A DNA stretch of 64,000 bases from Maea johnstoni (Eukaryota; Annelida; Polychaeta; Spionida; Magelonidae): contig OZ012693.1 of the NCBI GenBank assembly GCA_963942565.1, positions 4,468,625 to 4,532,624 of the forward strand, in the 5' to 3' direction. The notes beneath the pieces are model-generated. The model had not been told where the DNA came from. It worked only from the letters and a program-made list of their open reading frames with translations, and ran no database searches. Numbering within the stretch: position 1 is the first letter of the stretch; every line of letters begins with the position of its first letter. Made by a program: the position numbers and the translations under genes. This document shows positions 1 to 55,573 of the stretch, piece after piece.

Positions 1-3000
1 TAAGATCGAGGATTTCTGTTTCATTTTAAACAAAATGTTATTGGTGAAAAACCTCCTATGCAAAGTTCTAAATTGAATGTATCTTAAATACACATCATCA
101 AACATTTTGATTTTAGAGAATGATTTTTTTAATGAGAAAACATCAAGTTGGAAATCAATTTTTTTCATTCCACTTATTAGTAGCATTCTCAAGAACAGAT
201 GTATTTTTACCTTTCAAAAGCTTGTAAATGTTAGATACTCCCTTAGTATCCAATGATAATATGACATTTAACATAGAATTATATGGTTTTGTTGGCAAAT
301 GAAATGGTAGGATTTTGTTATCCAGATATACTTTCACCTTTTTGCATACATGACCATACTCTAAGAAATTGGTTTTCACGCCATACATAGAAATAAAATC
401 ATGTAGAAGTAATGGTTTTAGATTAATGTCTAAAATATCACTGATATTTGTAATGCCCTTTGAGAGCCATTCTTTTTTGATTGGTAGTTGGAGAGAATCA
501 TTATACCACAGTGGTGTTAATAAGACATTTTCAGGAATTACTATTTTCAAATCTGTCCATAACAATTTCAAACTAGATAACACATCATTCCAAAAAGGGT
601 TGAAAGTCATTTCTATAATTCTATTCAAATAAGCAACTCCATATGCAAAGAGACCAGAAAATTCTGCCTCCATAGGTATGACCTTCCATTTTGAATCTGT
701 TCTTAAATATCTTTTTAACCACCCTATTGTCAGAGCGGCATCAAAGATTTTTTAGATTGTGTAATTGTAATCCTCCTTCAGTATTGAGAGCCTCAACAAT
801 GTCTCTTCTGAATTTAGGAGGTTTGAATTCCAAATAAAGTTTGAAAAAATGGATTCCAGTCTAGAAAACATATGTTGGGAAGGGGTAGGGAGGGACAGGA
901 GTATATGAGTGATTTTTGAGAGTAGCAGGGATTCAATAATAGTGATTTTTCCATATGGACTCAAACATCTACTATTCCAGACATGGATTAGTTTTTTTTA
1001 TCTCAGCCAGTTTACCAAGAATATTGTCATCAGTAATTATGTCCATATGATTTATCTTGTATTTAATCCCCAAGATCTCAAAATCAGTAACCCATTTCAT
1101 ACCAAATTTCCCTTCCCAGGGAATACTCCTGCCCCTTAATGCCCCAATTTTGACAACATTTGTCTTATCAATATTTATTGCCAATCCTGAAACTTTTCTA
1201 AACCATTCCAGTACGCGCATGACACAGCATAGACTTTCTTTATCTCCACCTAAAAAAATAGTGGTGTCATCCGCATACTGGGTCAGTTTAGATTCCCTGT
1301 TGTGTACAATTATCCCCTTTATATTGTTGTTTTCTCTTATCACATGAGAAAGAATTTCCGCACACAGTACGAAAATGTAGGGTGACAGCCCCTCGAAAGC
1401 ACAATATTATCAGAGAAATTACCACATTGCTCAACCCTTGACACAGACCCTGTCCTTAAAAGACGCACCCAGTCAGAAAAATACTCGCCAAAGTTGAAGA
1501 GATTTAAACATTGGTCTATGTAACTCCATTCAAGAGTATCAAACGCCTTAGCGTAGTCAACTATGACCAATGAACCTGGTATATTTTCATTATCGGTATA
1601 AGTGATTGTGTCAAAAATAAGACGAGTGTTTTCACCAATAAATCTATTGGCTATAAAGCCAGTTTGATCACTATTTATAATAAGTTCTAAAACCCTCTTT
1701 AACCTTTCCGCAATTATAGAAGAGAGAAATTTATATGAGCCATTCAAGAGGGCCTCCAATTTTTTAATGAATTCCGAAGCTTTCCCGACTTAGGGATGCA
1801 TGTAATAGTACCCCTAGTGATTTCAGGGCTTAGAGTCCCACATTCAAAAGATTCTTGATATGCTCTAAACAGCCATACCTGTAACTCAGCTCTGAAAAAT
1901 TTAAAAAACTCATTTGTATAGCCATCCGGCCCAGGTGCCTTATTTAATTTACTTTGTTTTATAACTATTTCAAGTTCATCCAAAGTTAAAGGCAAGTCTA
2001 GGCTTTCTTTTATAGTCTCTGATAGTCTGGGAAGGTTTTCCAGGAAAGATGAATAAGTACTGTTCTCTAGTGGAATAGTTTTCTTACTAGTAAATAAATC
2101 TTGATAAAACTTTTGTTGCATTCTGAGTATTTCACCTAAGTCAGTTACTTTGTTGTCGTTCTCGTCAACTAACTCTGAAATTGTTTTGCTAAGGAAATGT
2201 TTTTTTTCTAAATTAAGAAAAAAATTGCTAGGCTTCTCCCAACCTGAGGTCAATTCAGCTCTTGATCTAATTTGATAACCTCTCATCTTGATTTCTCTAA
2301 TAGTTTCATACTTTCTCTGTAGTGAGGTGAAATTTTCAGATAAGAGAGTTCTATCATCATTACTCAATTCAGTTCCATTGAGTTGTTGGTCAATAAATTC
2401 AATTTTAGTTAATAGAACCTTTTCCTCTTTTCTTTGTTCCTTAGCTTTCAATTTTGCATGGGAGATAATAACACATCGGATTTGACAAAGCATGACATTT
2501 AGAAATAAACAGTCTGATATCATTAGCTGGATATCCATCTCTTTCATTAAAGGCAGACTATTTGGATCATAAACCGGAAGAGCATAAGTTTCAATAATCA
2601 ATTTGATTTCTGCTCTTATTGACTCAACAAGAACATTGTCTGTTAATAGATTACTATTAAATTTCCAACTACCGCGTCCCTTCGCATTTTTTGACATTTT
2701 AAAAGATAGTGTTATAAAATGATGGTCACTTCTGTATGCTGGAATAATGTTTGCTTTGGGATTAAAATGTAAGAATTCATCATTTACTAAAAAGTAATCG
2801 AGACACGCCCGTTTGAAGTTTTTTTTTTGTGCCCCATGTGAATTTTTTTTCACTTTCATTTTGAATTCTCCAGATATCCAGTAATCCCTTTTCACTTAAC
2901 TGGTCCAAAATTACTTTGTTTGCTTTTATGTTTCTATGTGCCATATAATTGTATGTCTTTTTCTTTGAGGGCAACGTTCCAGTCACCTGCATACACCATA

Positions 3001-3415
3001 TAATTTGGCTCATAGTTTTCTGCTTTGTAAAAGAGATTGTCAAACCATAATGGATCATCTATGTTGGGACCATACACATTCACCAGAGTTATTATGTGTT
3101 CCTTTTCAATCTCTATAGTTAAAAACAAAAACCGACCATCTTTATCTACCAATGAGTTCAAGGATTGGTACTCAAAATTAGGAATTACTATTGTGGCAAC
3201 TCCTCTTCCATTTGTACTTTCACCTGATATAAAAAAATCTACATTCCACTCCTTTTTGAGAGTATTAATATCACTTTGAATCAAGTGTGTTTCTTGTAAC
3301 ATAACAATATTGCACTTCAACTCTTTGAACTTATCCCATAAATCAATTCTTTTGAGGGGCTGTCGCAATCCCCGCACATTTGCTGAAACTATATTTAAGT
3401 GATCACTGAATGTAA
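1..3415 (-). mobile_element. L1/Tx1-type LINE, degraded copy
   Basis: Reading on the minus strand there is an AP-endonuclease part (about 2780-3410, with LQETHL and GDWNVAL), then a reverse transcriptase (about 960-2000, with QTGFIANRFIGENTR, VDYAKAFDTLEW and QYADDTT), then a C-terminal region (155-673) whose wording matches the second LINE at 16829-20709. The order and motifs are those of an L1/Tx1-clade ORF2. At least four frame changes break the coding path, and the usual CRQGDP motif is garbled, so this copy is older than the second one. The 3' end runs off the left edge. No ORF1 or 5'UTR is recognisable upstream of about 3415. It is inactive and serves only as a dispersed repeat. Confidence 0.85.
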
Positions 3416-3469
3416 CCTGAGTATATGTTGCATTTGCATTTGCAGTTGAGCTCTTTGCACAGGAAAACT

Positions 3470-4678
3470 TTTCTTATATATACACATAACACGGGTAATG
3501 CCCTTATATACATGGAGGTGTTAGGATTGATTTGTGTATAATATGATAAAAAAAACAGTAAAGCCTAGTAGATAGGCTATGGTACAAGCTTCATATGCCC
3601 CGTTGAAAGCTGTAGTGTATGTGATATCTCTTAAGTTCGCTCGGCTTCGCCTTGCAACGCTTCGGGTATATCACACAAACCCCAGCTTCGTTGGGGGTAC
3701 ATCTCTCACGAAGACAAAATGAGACAATACTTATGATTCCATCTCTCATTTACGCTCAAGGAACATAATATCTTACATGAATGAATATGGATTGGTCGCC
3801 ACAGACAAATTACTATAGGACCCATTATAAAGCCCTGGACACGCCGTATCTAGTCTCAGTGTGACGTCACTAGAAGACAGACCAATGAGGGCTCTCGTAT
3901 TTGTTTAGATTATAGAGTTAGTTGCTCACGCACATGCGCAGTGCGCACCTCTTAAGTGGTTGTCGTCAACACCTGGGCTGGAGGTTGTGTCGACGCTGTT
4001 GAGCGAGTGTTGCTGGTCGCGTATCCGGTGATCGAGATTAGCAATGATCATATGGCCATAATAACAATTAGCGTATCGAGCGAGTGGACAACACAATTAT
4101 ATTAAGATATATCACAATTGAACACGACTTTTGAAAGTTTCAAAGTCGTGGTCGTGGGAAAGGTGCTTCCCGAGTTGTTAATATTTGTTCTCCTCTTTAA
4201 ATAGATTTGCATACGTGATCGCCAAAACATTATACACGCGTATAATCCTGTTCACTTAACATTGACACTTTGAAACCTCCCTCAACATTAAAATTAGATT
4301 ATTTTGAAACAGCATTGCTACTTGAAATTTTAAAGCGATCAGTCGCGAATAGACCGTGTATAGGTAACCCCCAACCTTTTACAAAGGGTGAAATGGTCCG
4401 TGCTGTATTTATACAGTTGATACACTCTTCTATTCCAGTGGACCACATTCTATTACAGAGGCGGCCGCTTTCTTATAGTTGCCACAACAATAGCTGACCT
4501 GGCATTTCCTTTGGACGGTCCTAACGACGCAGACAACACAGTCTTCCACCCAGCATGGGGGCAAATAGCCGAAGCTGGCCCCATGAAAGTGATATTGATA
4601 CCTTATATTTATAAAAAGCTAAAGGAATTTACATTAGGATATTGAGATCGTTGTCGGTTGGAGAGAATACATGTCGAA
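3470..4678 (+). promoter_or_regulatory. Promoter and 5'UTR region of channel gene 1
   Basis: This non-coding stretch is conserved with 34008-35800 upstream of the paralogue, which suggests regulatory or transcribed 5' sequence. A perfect CRE palindrome TGACGTCA lies at 3862-3869 and an NRF1-like alternating motif (CGCACATGCGCA...) at 3929-3948. Both recur at the matching positions 34163-34170 and 34231-34250; the NRF1-like site has one changed base there. No TATA box is compelling. The transcription start cannot be placed from sequence alone, and a leader intron is possible. Confidence 0.45.
3611..3828. mobile_element. Short non-autonomous insertion in promoter region
   Basis: Copy 2 runs directly from the GCCCCGTTGAAAGC stretch (34110-34124) into CTGGACAC. 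Copy 1 has 218 extra bases between two copies of AAAGC (3606-3610 and 3829-3833), a likely 5-bp target duplication. The insert starts with a small palindromic block (GTGATAT ... ATATCAC, about 3620-3676). No coding capacity is seen and the family is unidentified. It lies about 35 bp upstream of the CRE-like site. Confidence 0.5.
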
Positions 4679-30992
<26,314 letters not shown>

Positions 30993-30995
30993 AGG

Positions 30996-31190
30996 GCCTG
31001 TCCTGATGGTCCAGCAGTCTAAGGTGCTGCCACTGACTGTACCCTATCTCTCACCACTATAGGTTCGAATCCTCACCAGGGCATGTGAGAGAGTTGCCAG
31101 TTACTTGGGGTTAGGTGGTGGTTTTTGCCGGTTAAGTCAGTTTCCTCCACCACTTACAACTGGCAACATCTATGTAAACACTATGACACT
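30996..31190 (+). mobile_element. tRNA-derived SINE just after channel 1 stop
   Basis: It has a box A-like TGGTCCAGCAGTCTAAG and box B GGTTCGAATCC (31062-31072), then a body ending near GTTTCCTCCACCACTTACAAC. The same SINE sits at the same place after copy 2 (53286-53470), so it predates the duplication and may form part of the 3'UTR. Confidence 0.7.
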
Positions 31191-31339
31191 TGTTAGTTTG
31201 AATGTTATCTTTTGTTAATATGAAATATATTAGATGATGGATGTAACCCTTGTATATTGGTGGTCTTTTCTACTGTCTGAGAGATAGGCATAGTTGGGAA
31301 GACATAGCATCTCGTATACAAGACATATCTAGACTTTAA

Positions 31340-32140
31340 ATGTAGGGTTAGAGTACAGGATAATGGTAAACATTAAAATGCGGGATTCAGCAGGGGGATA
31401 TCTGCCACTCATGAAATACCGCGTTTTCATGAAATCCCTGATAGTAGAATTAGAAAATAGTGCCCTATGTTGCAGAATATATGGTGTAAGTGTATCTCCT
31501 CTGGTTACGCCGATGACAGAGCAATTGCAAGTACAAACAAGGGTAACACTGACCAAGAACTCAACATTGTATGCAACCACAGCTGATAATGGAGGTATAA
31601 ATTCAGCCCCAAAAAGAGCTCCATCCTAGTGTATGGGGAAACCATTCCCAGGCAGAGAGTAAACTCTAAGGGGTGACTAAAACTTAAGGGTGACTGAATG
31701 AAAGAACTAACGTCGTATGATCACATAAAAAATACTAACATGAAATTGTTTTAATGTTACAAAGCTACCAAATCTACTTAGAAGGTTTGACACCGCTGGT
31801 AGGCAAATACCTATATTGATGTACATACTCCTCCCCACGAGCCTAAGTCTGAAATGGCACTAAGACCCATTTCATAATTTTGTATATTGGTGAATATCAT
31901 TTCCTGCTAACATTTTTCTTGTTTTTCAAATGGGGTGCCAGCTTTAAGTCGACTTACGACATTATATCAGTTTGTACTTATCACTCAGAGTGCATTTGTA
32001 AAGCCAATACTCCCACTTTAACATATTATGTTAATTTGTTGTTTCACTTGGTAATATCATGTTAGTATTTATTTTCTGATTATATTTTTAATATGAACTT
32101 ATACTTTTGTTATTGTGAAATTACCGTCAATAAACATATA
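31340..32140 (+). mobile_element. Jockey/CR1-like LINE fragment, internally deleted
   Basis: A frame at 31350-31640 reads GGYLPLMKYRVFMKSLIVEL and then ENSALCC, the RT block also seen as GGFLSLLKYTAFVNSLILSL in the LINE at 47607-50725. The 3' end at about 32085-32140 has the family tail CCGTCAATAAACATATATAC. Most of the C-terminal coding region is missing between them. Confidence 0.65.
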
Positions 32141-32154
32141 TACATACATTTTGG

Positions 32155-32245
32155 TCGTTTCTGGTTTTTCTTCTAAATCCATATTCAAAATCTCATACAC
32201 TGTAATAGAACAGAAAAAAAACTTAGTGACTGCTCCTGAGGGTGA
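32155..32245. other. Last shared block of the left duplication unit
   Basis: TTTCTGGTTTTTCTTCTAAA and the following bases match 53825-53945 downstream of copy 2. Beyond about 32245 no match to copy 2 was seen. Confidence 0.6.
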
Positions 32246-32587
32246 TTTAGCAAAATGTCCATATGCTATGTCAGCAATGTCACAAAAATCAACACAACGA
32301 GACTAGTACTGGGTTTGGTTTAGTGAAAAATAGTTCTGGACACGGTCTTTGGACAAAGATGCGTAGTAGGGGAGAAGAAATGGTCAAAATGGTGTGAAAT
32401 AAGGCAAGGCAGATGGATAGTGTATTCAGACAGAGTACTGAAATGGTATTTGTGAAAATGATCTAATCTTGAAAACTTGGCAAATCACAATACCATACAT
32501 GGTGATGGATAGCTGACAAGTGAAGTGGCCAGTGCATCAGAAGATGTGTGCAACTATGGCTCGGTTAGTATGCCATGCTAGCCGCCT

Positions 32588-32785
32588 TAACCCTTATGCT
32601 GCCAGTGGCTAATTTGGCCAAAACAAAATGATGCAAACACCCTGAAAAATGACTGAACCCCTGTCAAACGGGCACTCATCTGACAGTACTCAGCGAGAGC
32701 TTTCCAATAAATACCAACATGACAGGGTTTAGATGGTTTTCAAAAAAAATGCGTCCTTTGTGCTTTGGATGAAAATAGTCTTGGC
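32588..32785. mobile_element. MITE family A, third copy (reversed)
   Basis: It is the reverse complement of the elements at 5663-5856 and 23878-24082, starting TTAACCCTTATGCTGCCAG and ending GGCATTGG. It lies in the spacer between the two gene copies. Confidence 0.65.
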
Positions 32786-34007
32786 ATTGGAATGTGGTAA
32801 GGATGATGATCCTAGATTCAAAGGATCCAGCCCTAATAGCATGGCGTGTCCACCGTGGAATGGTAAAGAGTTTGATTCATATTGTGATGCAGTGCCCAGC
32901 TCAAGACAATGACAGAAATTACATGCTGTGTAAAATAGCAGCAACAAGCGGAATGGTTGATTAAAATGTAGGGAGGAGCCTGGCATGGTGTTGTTTTGGT
33001 TGTTGGGAAGGGCAATTTAGAGGGAGAGGAAGAGGAGACCATGGTTGACATTTGGATAACAGCGGAATATGGCAATGGCAACTGTCTGCATTAAAAATGA
33101 TACAATTGTTACAAAAACGTATTTCATACAAAATGATACAATTGTTACAAAAATGTATTTCATACAATATGATACCACTATGTATAAAATAATACAATGT
33201 TGCAAAAAAGTGATGTTTCTCTACCATGTTTTTTACCTTTTCAATAAATCCAAAGGTTTCACATACGTTGAGCAGGTCAAATACGTTACTTTGAAATATG
33301 TTTGCTTTTCCAAATTCTCTGTTCGAAAAATAAACTTTTGCCCTTTCGCATAAGAACGTTTTCCTGCATAACCAGTATAGTACTAATGAACATAATTTTT
33401 CTGATCAGGATAATTCGTTCTAATCTCATCCATCATAATTCATGAAAACAACAAGTATTAGGACTCCTAGAATGCAGTCGTTGCATTCGTTTTCCTTCAT
33501 AATCTTTTGTCGGTACCAAAAACTGACCAAAAAACTACATTGCAGGTAGCCATCGTAAGTCCTCCTTTTCTTTTCGTATGCCAATACCGACCACAGCGTT
33601 AAATGCTCTTATTCCTTTAGATATACCGGTACGTTACATTATGCCTGAAGTGTTAGTATCAAAAATTGAGTTACGTATAACCACATGGTCATAGGAACTT
33701 TTTTCCTTCACTTTGCTTGAGCCTAGTTTGAAATGTTATCTGAGGAATTATAATGGTGCTCTGACCGTTCTGGCTATTATGTACTTAGCGATCGTTTGTA
33801 GGTCATTCCAACCACAGGATCCTTCCCAGGGGCGGCTCCAGGATTTGAGAAGGGGGGGGGGGGGGGGGGGGGGGGTGGGCAATTTAGTTCCTAAAAGTGA
33901 CACCGCAGGCGCCAACAATTTGATAAAGATTATATCATTATTTTTATTATTTTATTAAAGGGTTACGCGTTTCTTGTCTCACCCATACCAAAACTAAACG
34001 GCCGACG
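32786..34007. other. Spacer between duplication units
   Basis: No gene is seen. It contains a short tandem duplication of about 36 bp (33093-33164, AAATGATACAATTGTTACAAA units) and, at about 33828-33875, a hAT-type terminus (CAGGGGCGGCTCCAGGATTT) followed by a 25-bp G run; no matching right end was found. Confidence 0.5.
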
Positions 34008-34555
34008 ACCGCCCACACGCCCTTATATAGGTGTTAGCATTGATTTATATATAATATGATAAAAAAAAACAATTAAGCCTAGTAGCTAGGCTTTGGTAGG
34101 AGCGTTATATGCCCCGTTGAAAGCTCTGGACACATCTAATCTTGCCGAATATAGTCTCAGTGTGACGTCACTAGGAGACAAGACCAACAAGGGCTTTCGT
34201 ATTTGGTTACATTATAGAGTAAGTTGCTAACGCACATGCGCAGTACGCACCTCTTAAGTAGTTGTCGTAAACACTTAGGGTATAGGAGTTGTGCCGAGGC
34301 TGTGTTGATCGAGATCTACTGGTTGCGTATCTGGTGATAGACATTTGTGATCATATGCTCCAGCTAACAATTAGCATATCACACGATTGGGACTCGTACG
34401 TCAAATGAATACATGTATTAACATATATCGCAATTGAACACGACATTCGAAAGTTTCAAAAATCGTAGTCATCTGGACAATATTCGTGAGAAAAGCTGCA
34501 TCACGAGTTGTTAATATTTGTTCTCCTGTTTAAACTTGTTACACGTGGTCGTAGG

Positions 34556-34860
34556 GGATCTGCTGTGGCCTAGTGGTTACGACACCTGGCTCCTAAGTGT
34601 GATTTTGTCCGTTCGAGTCTCCGCTGGGTCCCCAAAATAGCGGATTGGCCTGATCGCTATATAAATGTGCTACGTTGTGGAGGGCTGTCTATGGTCCTTC
34701 TGCAACTGAAAGACCCCTTGGAACTATTCGTAAAGAGAAGGGAAATTCTTCCCGGTTCCGGGTCCCGTGTTGACTTCAGCCCACTGCAGGCCGCTTCTGT
34801 TTTAACCCTTAGCCACGAATGGCTGCTGGTTGCGTTTATATGAATCATTATTGACATTAA
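34556..34860 (+). mobile_element. tRNA-derived SINE
   Basis: Box A TGGCCTAGTGGTTA (34566-34579) and box B GTTCGAGTC (34611-34619) in correct tRNA spacing, then a body of about 230 bp. It is absent at the paralogous position in copy 1 (about 4205), so it is a post-duplication insertion. It cannot be a functional tRNA gene, because the 3' half does not close an acceptor stem. Confidence 0.75.
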
Positions 34861-35309
34861 ACTTTACTGGGAAATAAAAAAGTATTTTCAGAATTGATTA
34901 GGGTAGATATTCCTGTATATATTTTAGCTTTCTAATCAGCCAATAGTACGAGATATTTATGAAGGCTTATTAGGTTAGTACCTGGGGAGACATACATAAA
35001 TAGATATAATTAGATCTCTCTGGTACCTCTAGCTTTTTAGTACTTCCTTAGATGAAGAAAATAACTTGTTTTTATTTATCTAAGGTATTTCTTTTATCTT
35101 TCACCAGGGAGATTCTATGGAAGTCCCTGCTTTCACACTTGGCCAGCGAGCTCTGTTGTTCTGATTGGATTGTACCCTTGTTTTGCCCGCCGGCTCTGCC
35201 GAACCCCTGAGTGACCCAAACATTGCAATTAGCGGCATAAGAGACACCAGGCTGGCTGGGTGAGTTATACAAGGTTGAGCCACACAAACAATGGATATCT
35301 GAGAACTGA
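34861..35309. other. Extra promoter-region sequence, copy 2 only
   Basis: No gene or identifiable repeat is seen. It has no match in copy 1, so it arrived with or after the SINE or was lost from copy 1. Confidence 0.4.
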
Positions 35310-35579
35310 ATTAAAAAGACCCGAGCTTTTACAAGGGGGAATTGGTCCATGCTATACTTGGAAGTTAGTACAATACTCACAGTTCAGGGAACCACCAACT
35401 ATTACATAGGCGGCCTCTCTCTTAAAGGTATCACAACAATAGCTACCGTGACCTGGTATTTCCTCTGGACGGTCGCGACTACACCACACATACCACCTTA
35501 CATGGGGACAGGTGGCTGAATCTGGCTCGATTAAAGTGATAGTGATACCATAGAGCAAGTAACTAAAGGAATATACATC

Positions 35580-35800
35580 AGGATATTGACATCGCTGTCG
35601 GTCGGTTGGAGAGGATAACTTGAAGAATACACATTAGGATATTGACATCGCTGTCGGTCGGTTGGAGAGGATAACTTGAAGAATACACATTAGGATATTG
35701 ACATCGCTGTCGGTCGGTTGGAGAGGATATCTTCCAGAATACACATTAGGATATTGACATCGTTATCGGTCGGTTGGAGAGGATACCTTCAAGTTTCGAA
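35580..35800 (+). repeat. 56-bp tandem repeat in 5'UTR of channel gene 2
   Basis: Four units start at 35580, 35636, 35692 and 35748 (AGGATATTGACATCGCTGTC...). The last runs into the start codon at 35801. Copy 1 has a single unit (about 4637-4678). Near-identical units indicate recent expansion. Confidence 0.9.
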
Positions 35801-53280
<17,480 letters not shown>

Positions 53281-53285
53281 AGGGC

Positions 53286-53470
53286 CTGCCTTGATGGCCC
53301 ATCAGTCTAAAATGCTGCAACTGACTGGTTGCTGTCTCTCACCACTAGCTTCGAATCCTGGCTGGTGAACGTGAGAAAGTTGCCAGTGACTTTGGGCGAG
53401 GAGAGAGTTTTCTCCGGGTACATCAGTTTCCTTCACCACAAGTTTACAACTGGCAACTTCTATGTAATTG
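53286..53470 (+). mobile_element. tRNA-derived SINE just after channel 2 stop
   Basis: Orthologue by duplication of the SINE at 30996-31190; box B GCTTCGAATCC at about 53348-53358. Confidence 0.65.
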
Positions 53471-54336
53471 CAATGCAATAACTCGTTAGTTAATAGATTA
53501 TCTTTTTTAAATATGTAGTGAACAAGTTTTATTTTATTGTAAATAGTTTTTTATTTCATTCTCCAATATGTTATCAAGTAGGTACAGTGTTAAGTAATGG
53601 TATAGGCAATCAATACGAATATGCTACAATATTAAAAGGTTCACTTATTGTCATATATTATGGATAGTAGGATATATTGTGTATCGAATGCCATTTTCCA
53701 TCCTTTGAGGTAATAGCGGTATTTCTCTTGAAAATAAAAGTTTTTAACATCATTCTTCACAAATTGTATACTCGGCTTTTGTTTTTTTCATGTACAAGTT
53801 GGTGGTTTTCACCCGACCTTAATTTGAGCGTTCCTGGTCTGTCTTCTAAATCCAAATTCAAAATTTGGTTCCCTATTTCATGCGCTCACTTCAATTTTAA
53901 ATACTAATAGAACAAAAAAACCTTGGTGACTGCTCGTGAAGGTGTCGTTGGGATTTGGCACAGGACTGAAGGCTTCCTTCATGGACTGAGGGCCGTATCA
54001 CAGCAGAAAGTCCAGAAAGTACTAAACGTATGAAGACCTATGCCAAATTCCAATGGGACCCTCAGGAAACGCCTAGAAAACACAATGTTGATCCAAGTGA
54101 TTAGATATTTACCATATACCGATGAGTGATTCAATAAAAACTGGTAAGATATGCAAGTTCAAAAGATGTAAATCACATTTTGGTTTATGACACTACATGT
54201 AATTTCAAAATTCAGCATTCCAAATTAAACAAAATGTAGCTATCAATTTAATGTTAATACAATATAAAGTAGTCAGTGACCGATATTATTCAGATCTCAC
54301 TGACTCAGAAGAATACTATACTTGAATTCCTATGAC
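53471..54336. other. 3' flank of channel gene 2
   Basis: No gene is present. The match to the left unit ends near 53945. Possible polyadenylation signals (for example AATAAA near 53736) exist, but none can be chosen. Confidence 0.45.
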
Positions 54337-55536
54337 GAAAGCCCAATTAACAATAGCTGAACTTGTGCTGGCAACGTTGGATTGCCAAGACATCGCAAAA
54401 GGTCTAGAAATTTCGTATGTATGATTGGACTTACATTGACAAATGGTCGCAATGTATTGACGTCAAGTGGAGACCCAGTTACAACATGATGGCAATGTGG
54501 CGATGTAGTTACAACACGGTAGCTATACGTTGGCAACCACATGTCACATGACTTCAGGGATTATATAAGACGCAAAATACCTGGAATTGTCCCATTCATC
54601 AAGATGCATCAAGACGATGAACAAGTGGAATTCCAAGTTTTAGCTGCACAGAGAAGTGCATGTAAATATGTGGTTGTATTGCGAACTTGCGTCACAGTGT
54701 ATGCTCCCAAGATGGTGCACATCTCCAGTTTAAGCTTGGCATTTGTTAAAGCATTTCATGACTAGTATTTCTTCCAACCGTATTTAATATCTCACAAAAA
54801 CGATTATGTGATTGAAGCAGCTTCAAATTGAAATAATTGCAAAACAAATTAATTCAGCTGTTATATGGTTGATGAGGCAATGGGGTAGTAGGGACCCAAT
54901 TAAATAGAGGAAAATTGTGTGCATGTTGGCAGGTTACATAGGCGGATCCAGGGGGGGGGGGGGCACTGCCCCCCCCCCCTTGTTAAAAAATCATGGGGCC
55001 TGCCCCCCCCCTTAATTTCTGGCAACAAAAAAAAATATGAAAGATATTATCATTTTTGTCATTTGTCATTAGATAAACTAGTGATCTAATTCTATATTAC
55101 CAATTTTGCTTGCAGGATTGCCCTGATAATACATCTCAGAGCATATATGCCCTCTGGCTTTTGAAAATGAATAACTGCAAACAAATTGGACCTAATTTTT
55201 TCAAAACTTTTGGGCATATATATATTTAGGGAAGCATTTACTGACACTGCAAAGAGAATATTGGCCCCTTAAAAATCAGCTTTTTTACAACTTTTCTTTG
55301 TTCTATTTCACTTGAAAGTGTCCAAAAATGCACCTCAGAGCACCTAATTTTCAAAATTTTCTGGGGGGGCATGCCCCCAGACCCCCCTACGATGGACAGC
55401 ATGCTGTTGCATACTGACCCTGCAAAGAGAATAATGGCCCCTTAAAAAATAAGCTTTTTTACAACTTTTCTATGTTTTATTTCACTTGAAAGTGTCCAAA
55501 AATGCACCTCAGAGCACCTAATTTTCAAAATTTTCT

Positions 55537-55573
<37 letters not shown>

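Larger units (their letters stand above)
34008..35800 (+). promoter_or_regulatory. Promoter and 5'UTR region of channel gene 2
   Basis: Conserved with 3470-4678. CRE palindrome TGACGTCA at 34163-34170 and NRF1-like CGCACATGCGCAG at 34231-34243. A SINE and other DNA (about 34556-35300) separate this block from the proximal conserved part (about 35310-35580). Transcription start unknown. Confidence 0.45.

Noticed and set aside
34566-34619. Possible tRNA gene
   Set aside because: A and B boxes are present but no closing acceptor stem; it continues into a SINE body.
54541-54765. Short + strand ORF starting MSHDFRDYIRRKIPG
   Set aside because: No recognised motif and lies against a repeat end; chance frame or transposon scrap.
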